DNA from: Baffinella frigidus
Lineage: Eukaryota > Cryptophyceae > Cryptomonadales > Baffinellaceae
DNA: 10,168 nucleotides
Assembly (NCBI GenBank): GCA_026770585.1
Contig: MU647353.1
Location: 75,642-85,809 of the forward strand
Direction of reading: 5' to 3'
Shown here: positions 5,836-10,168 of the stretch, in pieces
How the letters are laid out: the number at the start of each line of letters is the position of its first letter
Numbering within the stretch: position 1 is the first letter of the stretch
Translations under genes and position numbers: made by a program
Notes under the pieces: generated by a model
Database searches by the model: none
Seen by the model: the letters and a program-made list of their open reading frames with translations, nothing else
What the model was told of the DNA's origin: nothing

Positions 5836-6821
5836 AAACCCTGGACCCTAAACCCTCAACCCTAAACCACAACCCTAAACCCTAAACCCAAACCATAAGC
5901 CCTAAACCCTAAACCCTAACCCATAAACCGTATACCATAAACCATAAACCATAACCCATAAACCATAAACAATAATAAAAAGCAGAAAGCTAAACCCTAA
6001 ACCATAAACCATAACCCATAAACAATAAACAATAATAAAAAGCAGAAAGCTAAACCCTAAACCGTAAACACGAAACCCTAAACTCTGTACCCATAACCTT
6101 CAACCCTGAACCATAAACCCTAGACCCTGAACCTTTTAGGGGGTTTTGAAGCCCCTGAACCCTAAATCCTAAACCTTCAACACTAAAAAATCAACCCTAT
6201 CCCCTATCCCCGAACCCTGAACCAAAACCCCTGAACCCTGGACCCTAAAACCTAAACACTAAACCCTAAACCCAGCACCCTTATCCCCATACCTTGCCTA
6301 AACCCTGAACCCTAAATTCTGAACCTTCAACCCAAAACCCTGAACCCTAAACCCTAAACCCTTAACCATCAACCCTGAACCCTAAACCAAAGATCCTCCA
6401 TAAATCCTCAATTCCAAACCGTGAAACCTGAAACCTAAACACTAAACAATAAACCCCAAACCCTCAACACTAAACCCGAAACCTGAACCCTAAACAATAA
6501 ACACAAAACCCTGAACACTAAACCCTAAACCCCAAACCCTAAGCCTTCAAATATAAACCTTAAACCATAAACCCCTGCACCTTGAACCCTTAACCCTAAA
6601 TCCCCGATGTTCACCCCTAAACCATAAACCCAAACCTTACACCCTGGACCCTGAACCCTGAACCCTGAACCATAAACCCTCAAACCTAAACCATGAACCC
6701 CAAATCCTGAATCCTAAACCTTGAAAACTAAGACCCAAACTTTAAACCCAAAACCCGAAACCCTGAACCCTGAACCCTAAGCCCTGAACCCTAAACAATC
6801 CTGAACCCTGAAAGCTAAAAC

Positions 6822-6853
<32 letters not shown>

Positions 6854-7268
6854 ACCCCAAAACCCAAACCCCAACCTAAACGCTGAAACCTTCACCGCAA
6901 ACCTTCAACCATGAAAACCAAACCCTAAGCCCTAAACCCTCACCCCTGAACCATGAAGCTCAACCCTGAAGCTCAAACCTTCAACCCTAAACCCTCAACC
7001 CTAAAAACCAACCCTAAAACCCCAACCCTGAACCCTGAACCCTGAACCCTAAACCCTAAACCCTAAACACTAAACCCCAAACCCCAAACCCTAAACCTTG
7101 AATCTTAAATCCTGAAACCTGAAACCTCAACCCTAAACCCCAAACCTTACACACACCCTCAACCCTCAAACTTCACCTAGACCCTGCACCCTGAACCCCA
7201 AACCTCCAACCCTTAACCGCAAATCTTGAACCCTAAACCCTAAACCCTGAACCTTACACCCAACCCCC
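5836..7268. repeat. 1.4-kb degenerate CCCTAAA array
   Basis: Almost the whole interval is made of heptamer-like units of the C-strand telomere repeat (CCCTAAA) and variants: CCCTGAA, CCCTCAA, CCATAAA, CCCCAAA and CACTAAA. Variants come in runs, for example CCCTCAA five times at about 6826-6858 and CCCTGAA three times near 6652-6670 and 7027-7047. The orientation is opposite to the true chromosome end. No gene is present. A local reversal (CTTTTAGGGGGTTTTGAAGC) lies near 6132. The degeneracy implies an old array outside telomerase maintenance. Confidence 0.9.
5941..6060. repeat. 60-bp tandem duplication inside the array
   Basis: Bases 5941-6000 and 6001-6060 are the same 60-bp block with one difference (C at 5964, A at 6024). 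Each includes the non-telomeric insert AATAATAAAAAGCAGAAAGC. This identity within an otherwise decayed array shows a recent event. Confidence 0.9.
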
Positions 7269-7331
7269 AAAACTCTGGCGGAAGTGCTCCGCTCGGGCGC
7301 TAGAGACACACGGAGACATCGTGTGCGAGAA
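7269..7331. other. Unique island interrupting the telomere-like array
   Basis: About 63 bases of GC-rich sequence, with hairpins GCGGA/TCCGC (7278-7292) and CACACG/CGTGTG (7307-7325), separate the main array from about 50 more bases of CCCTAAA-like units (7332-7380). It has the size of a small insertion but no identified ends. Confidence 0.45.
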
Positions 7332-7433
7332 AAATTCCTAACCTTAAACCCTAGATCTTAAACCTTGAAACCCTAAAACCGAATCCCTTTATTTCCATCA
7401 AGTCCTTTAGGTTTTCTTCCAGCTTCCAACATA

Positions 7434-7490
7434 GGCGGACACCGGTCGGAACTGGTTCTGTAGAAACGCCATGCTTTCTTTCAGATCACA
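7434..7490 (-). repeat. MAFLQ module, copy C (inverted)
   Basis: On the minus strand TGTGATCTGAAAGAAAGC leads to ATG at 7472 and MAFLQNQFR. A two-base CC insertion after CGA then shifts the frame before the conserved GTGTCCGCCTATGTTGGAAG. It continues into AGAAAACCTAAAGGACTT, matching copy A's right flank (CGAAGAACCTAAAGGACC). It lies beyond the CCCTAAA array, in opposite orientation to copies A and B. Confidence 0.6.
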
Positions 7491-7574
7491 TCAAGCACCC
7501 CTGTACAGAGAATCGCGGCAGAACCGGCTAAAGGGTATCACATCAGTCCTTTAGGTCTTTTAGGTTATTTTAAC

Positions 7575-7607
7575 TCCTAACATAGGCGACATCGGAACTG
7601 TAGTTCT
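7575..7607 (-). repeat. MAFLQ module, copy D (decayed)
   Basis: The minus strand AGAACTACAGTTCCGATGTC followed by GCCTATGTTAGG matches the centre of copies A-C with small deletions. It is followed by CCTAAAAGACCTAAAGGAC and a fresh TGATGTGAT, so copies D and C are tandem on the minus strand. Confidence 0.5.
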
Positions 7608-7934
7608 TTTTTACCAGGTTTTATCTGTCCTTTTTCTTTTGAGTACCAAATTTTGCCTGTCTCATAAAAAAACAGCTCAAGCGAAGGTTCACTCTGCAGG
7701 GGAGATGGAGTTAGAATCCACCCGGAAAATGCTCGTATGAGCGGCCGACACGGGGTACAGTAAGTGGCACAATGCGTAGCATGTGCGGCGCTGACGCTGG
7801 TTGTCTGGCAATAAATTATCAATCTCTCTGCAGGGGCGCAGCGCGCTTCGTCTCCGGAGGAGAGCAGCTTTAACAGAGCCAATTTTACCCATTCATTGTA
7901 CGATCGCTTAACAAAAAACAAAACAGCGTCGGAA

Positions 7935-8370
7935 TCAGTAGGTGGCGGCGGCGCGGCGCACAACAAGCTCCGACGACTCCTCCAGATCCCAACCGGTCAT
8001 GTCCTCCAGCGCTCTTGCAGCGCTGGAGGACCCCTTGTCCTGCCTCCCGTGATGCCTCGCCCCCCGCGCGCCCGCGCCCCCTTGCCCAAGGCCAGAGGTG
8101 CCTTCGCTCTCAGAGAGAGAGACACCCGGGGCGGCAGAGGTGGCTGTCGCGTCTGTCGCGGCCGCCGCAGGGGCACACGCCGTCTCGTCTTCCTCTGCAG
8201 GGGTCTCTACTGCGGGCGAGGGGGTCTCTGGATCTGGAGGGGTCGCTGGCAGCGCGACGCCTGTCGAGGCGGGGCCTGTCGAGGCGGGGCTTGTCGAGGC
8301 GGGGCGTGCAGGAGGCGCGAGGAGGAGGCGGCGCGCTTCCATGAGAACCTCCACCTGCCCGCACACCCAT
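7935..8370 (-). CDS. Possible C-terminal exon of an Ala/Pro/Thr/Glu-rich protein
   Basis: The minus-strand frame ending in TGA at 7935 reads VEVLMEARRLLLAPPARP, three PAST(S/G) units, then a long stretch rich in Ala, Pro, Thr, Glu and Asp, and ends RALEDMTGWDLEESSELVVR and RAAATY. Abundant acidic residues, high GC at third codon positions and an in-frame 15-bp repeat fit real coding sequence of a disordered tail. Opposite-strand frames are also open, so strand choice is uncertain. Upstream of about 8370 the frame enters a degenerate repeat related to 743-1100, so any start or splice acceptor is unclear. No domain or function recognised. Confidence 0.35.
8001..8031. repeat. Perfect 13-bp-arm hairpin
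   Basis: GTCCTCCAGCGCT (8001-8013) and AGCGCTGGAGGAC (8019-8031) flank a five-base loop, CTTGC. It lies inside the possible exon at 7935-8370, where it encodes part of SSAARALEDM. Confidence 0.85.
8260..8304. repeat. 15-bp minisatellite, three units
   Basis: CCTGTCGAGGCGGGG occurs three times, with one difference in the last (CTTGTC). The length is a multiple of three, so it keeps frame and gives PAST(S/G) on the minus strand or GPVEA-like units on the plus strand. Confidence 0.9.
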
Positions 8371-8640
8371 GAGTACCCTCTATCAGCCCCCGCACGTGCG
8401 CAGAGGCTGCGATACCCTGCCGCAGATGCGCCACCTCCCGCAGAGGCAGCGACACCCTGCCGGAGCCATGGTGTCGCCGCGCGCACCACACCGCCTCACC
8501 TGCGCCACCTGCCCTCACACCTACCAATCCCCTGCCTCACATACTCTACTTGTTCGCACACCCAGCGACACCCTGCCGGGCTGAGCCGCAGCATGCGCGC
8601 AGATGGGTGCACACATCAGCACCCGCCCCCCCCGCAGGCG
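8355..8640. repeat. Degenerate GC-rich repeat related to 743-1100
   Basis: CCGCACACCCATGAGTACCC, GCGATACCCTGCCGCAGATG and CGACACCCTGCCGG(A/G) words recur about every 50 bases. The minus strand CATGGGTGTGCGGGCAGGTG resembles the matching strand at 730-765. It is probably another decayed member of the same subtelomeric family. Confidence 0.4.
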
Positions 8641-8790
8641 CCGCGGGCGGTCTCATGCCCTATACCACGCAACAACCCCACACCTTTCACGCCGGCAACC
8701 ATGCAACATCTCAGCTCACCCAGGTGACACTGAATGGAGCAGTCGACCCAGGCGGGGCTGAGAGGGACGCGCGGGAAAGAGAGAAACGTG

Positions 8791-8857
8791 CCCCCCCCCC
8801 CCCAAGGAGCGAGCGAGAGCGAGAGAGAGAGAGCGAGCGAGAGAGAGAGAGAGAGGC
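8791..8857. repeat. C13 run and GA-rich microsatellite
   Basis: Thirteen C residues (8791-8803) are followed by GAGCGA/GAGAGA repeats to about 8857. On the minus strand these read LSLSLALSLS. No gene. Confidence 0.9.
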
Positions 8858-8930
8858 GGGCGCGGGGTACACACCCCTTCCGAGCGGCGGCCCTGGGCCT
8901 TGAGAGCGAGTGCGAGTCCTGCTTTTGCCC

Positions 8931-9080
8931 GCCCACTTCCCGGCGCCAGCTCCGCCGCCCTGCTCGCCATTGATAAAGGTTATATAAAAAATAAGGTGCA
9001 GTGCAAGCACTTGCGTTGAGCGTACACGGTGCCAGCGAGCCTGCCCACTCCCTGGCGCTAGCTCCACCGCCTTGCTTGCA
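8931..9080. repeat. Diverged direct repeat, 112 bp apart, with a third partial copy
   Basis: GCCCACTTCCCGGCGCCAGC and onward to CTGCTCGCC (8931-8968) matches 9043-9080 with about seven differences, mostly C/T or G/A transitions. Part of it, CCTCCGCCGCCCTGCTCAC, recurs at 9559-9577. The intervening sequence is non-coding. Confidence 0.65.
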
Positions 9081-9170
9081 CCTGATTGTTAATATAACCT
9101 ATGGGATATGTATCATAAGAACTACCCAGCCGTGCCTGCTCGTCATCACGCACGCGGGGGGGGTGAGGTT

Positions 9171-9370
9171 TGCCTGCCAGCAAGACCTTGCAACCAAGCT
9201 GTGTTATGGCGTCACCGCACACGCTGCGTGCCAGCCTGCCTGACTGGCTTCTGGGGATAACCCCATGTAGGCATAGCCGGAGTGACTTTACACAAGTCAT
9301 GTACTACAAGTATTATAGAACACGGTTATCCCCAGATGGCTTGCCAGCAAGGCCTTGCATCCAGGCCGTG
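9171..9370. repeat. 33-bp direct repeats bracketing an inverted repeat
   Basis: Bases 9171-9203 (TGCCTGCCAGCAAGACCTTG onward) match 9338-9370 at 27 of 33 positions. Between them, TCTGGGGATAACC (9250-9262) is exactly complementary to GGTTATCCCCAGA (9324-9336). Near the centre lies a smaller hairpin TGACTT/AAGTCA (9283-9299). No coding sequence or tRNA fold is evident. Confidence 0.7.
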
Positions 9371-9387
9371 CAACCACTCGCGCGAAG

Positions 9388-9539
9388 TTTATCTCAGAAA
9401 ACGAGTTCTAAAACTCGTTTTCTTAAGTCAATTCCCCTACAAATTCGTCAACTTATTCTTTACTCTCCGCATAAGTTGACAAATTTGTAGGGGAATTGAC
9501 TTAAGAAAATGAGTTTTAGAACTCGTTTTCTGAGATAAA
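9388..9539. repeat. 152-bp near-perfect nested hairpin (foldback or MITE-like)
   Basis: Arms 9388-9456 and 9471-9539 are each 69 bases and complementary at 67 positions, around a 14-base loop. Each arm contains its own hairpin, for example GAAAACGAGTT/AACTCGTTTTC with a four-base loop at 9397-9422. The ends read TTTATCTCAG and CTGAGATAAA. I see no clear target-site duplication and no coding capacity. It may be a non-autonomous foldback element or a source of small RNA. Confidence 0.85.
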
Positions 9540-9589
9540 AGTGCACTCTCTGCCGCCACCTCCGCCGCCCTGCTCACAGCTTGTCGTTG

Positions 9590-9708
9590 CAGGGGTACCT
9601 CGCTCATAAGAAACCACGTCCCCCAAGGACCCTACAGCAGGCACACACCTAGGGCCCTGTGGTGGTCCTAGGGGGGGGGGGCGGTTTGTTATGAGCGAGG
9701 TGCCCCTG
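9590..9708. mobile_element. 119-bp MITE with CAGGGG terminal inverted repeats
   Basis: The terminal repeats CAGGGGTACCTCGCTCATAA (to 9615) and the reverse complement of 9683-9708 agree at 24 of 26 bases. The inverted homology resumes inside (CCCCCAAGGACC against GGTCCTAGGGGG). CAGRG-type ends fit hAT-superfamily elements. The expected 8-bp target duplication is not visible (TGTCGTTG on the left, TAGTGCAT on the right). One frame reads RGTSLIRN through RALWWS, a peptide that is translated repeat and not a gene. Too short for a transposase. Confidence 0.6.
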
Positions 9709-9753
9709 TAGTGCATTCGCGCTCAGCGCGCACGCTGCGCGCGTGCGTGCCTG

Positions 9754-9825
9754 GGAGAGCCAGCGAGAGAGAGCCAGCGAGAGAGAGATAAAGAGGGAGA
9801 GAGCGAGAGCGAGAGCGACAGGGAG
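9754..9825. repeat. GA-rich microsatellite
   Basis: GAGAGCCAGCGAGAGAGAGC units followed by GAGAGAGCGAGAGCGAGAGCGA. It resembles the tract at 8808-8857. Confidence 0.85.
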
Positions 9826-9917
9826 GGGGTTGAGAGGCGGACCGCTGGAAGAGGGGCAGGGCAGCCGCCGAGTTGTTCCTCTCTAGCAGCATCCGCGCGT
9901 ATCGGTCCAGCACCCTG

Positions 9918-10077
9918 CGTTTCGGGGTTAGAGGTTTCGGGTTTAGGGTTCAGTGTTTGGGGTTTAGGTTTTAGGTTTTAGGGTTCAGGGTTTAGGGTTT
10001 AGGGTGTAGGGTATAGGGTTTAGGGCTTGGTGTTTGGTATTTGGTGTTCAGTGCTCAGGGTGTGGGGCATAGTGTTC
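9918..10077. repeat. Degenerate subterminal telomere-like repeats
   Basis: Variant G-strand units: TTTCGGG, TTCAGTGTTTGGGG, TTTTAGG, TGTAGGG, TATAGGG, GGTGTTTGGTATTTGG and GTGTTCAGGG. The change from degenerate to perfect units at 10078 marks the inner limit of DNA currently maintained by telomerase. Confidence 0.9.
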
Positions 10078-10168
10078 AGGGTTTAGGGTTTAGGGTTTAG
10101 GGTTTAGGGTTTAGGGTTTAGGGTTTAGGGTTTAGGGTTTAGGGTTTAGGGTTTAGGGTTTAGGGTTT
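10078..10168 (+). repeat. Terminal telomere array (TTTAGGG)n
   Basis: Twelve perfect TTTAGGG heptamers plus a partial one run to the last base of the window, with the G-rich strand 5' to 3' toward the end. The position, perfection and direction fit a true chromosome end rather than an interstitial tract. The repeat is the Arabidopsis type. Confidence 0.95.

Noticed and set aside
7577-7966. Minus-strand 129-residue frame (MLCAAPPPPTDSD...)
   Set aside because: No recognisable domain, unusual Cys-rich composition, and its last residues (LQFRCRLC) are the decayed MAFLQ module D. Coding status cannot be supported.
8616-9067. Minus-strand frames with LSLSLALSLS runs that look like a membrane segment
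   Set aside because: The runs are translated GA microsatellite next to a C13 run. No flanking domain.
9250-9336. tRNA or small structured RNA gene
   Set aside because: The inverted repeat does not give acceptor, D, anticodon and T arms of tRNA size, and no conserved tRNA box sequences are visible.
9516-9716. Minus-strand 66-residue frame beginning MHYRGTSLIT
   Set aside because: It spans the small inverted-repeat element almost end to end and repeats its TIR at both ends (RGTSLIT and YERGTP), so it is element DNA, not a gene.

Overview
The window is the right-hand end of a eukaryotic nuclear chromosome. It finishes in a perfect TTTAGGG telomere array at 10078-10168, with the G-rich strand pointing outward. 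This repeat is the plant type. It is also found in many green algae and in some cryptophytes, dinoflagellates and other protists, so the host is probably an alga or alga-like protist. I cannot name the species. The GC-rich single-copy patches, a GT-AG intron-like interval and a signal-peptide-like leader all fit a eukaryote. I see no bacterial operon structure, rRNA, tRNA, CRISPR array or complete conserved protein domain.

Nearly all of the window is subtelomeric mosaic. Telomere-like tracts in both orientations separate short islands of unrelated sequence. G-rich (TTTAGGG-like, pointing right) tracts lie at about 491-553, 2041-2095, 2330-2492, 3130-3235, 3310-3362 and 9918-10080. C-rich (CCCTAAA-like) tracts lie at 560-600, 2735-2780, 5836-7268 and 7332-7380. 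The tract at 491-600 switches directly from G-rich to C-rich, which is the signature of a head-to-head telomere fusion or inversion.

The islands, left to right, are as follows. 37-490 is a diverged tandem duplication holding a perfect 11-bp minisatellite. 600-1160 is a decayed GC-rich repeat with minus-strand remnants of a heptad-rich protein. 1160-2040 is AT-balanced and rich in palindromes and hairpins. 2097-3120 holds short direct repeats. 3346-3778 (minus) is a truncated gene with a signal peptide, a candidate 82-bp intron and a stop codon supplied by the telomere-like repeat. 3840-5060 holds a family of short dispersed modules, two copies of which recur inverted at 7434-7607. 5200-5580 is a G-rich 26-bp minisatellite. 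5836-7268 is a 1.4-kb degenerate CCCTAAA array. 7935-8370 (minus) is a possible last exon of an Ala/Pro/Thr/Glu-rich protein. 8750-9910 holds GA microsatellites, a 152-bp nested hairpin and a small hAT-like non-autonomous element.

No complete gene can be asserted and no set of genes works together here. The coding-like pieces look like fragments of subtelomeric families that were duplicated, broken and capped by telomere-like DNA. I found no convincing new defence, mobile or metabolic system. The most unusual observations are the dispersed module that keeps a MAFLQ-type reading frame through synonymous changes, the truncated secretory-leader gene, the nested hairpin, and the head-to-head telomere-like junction.
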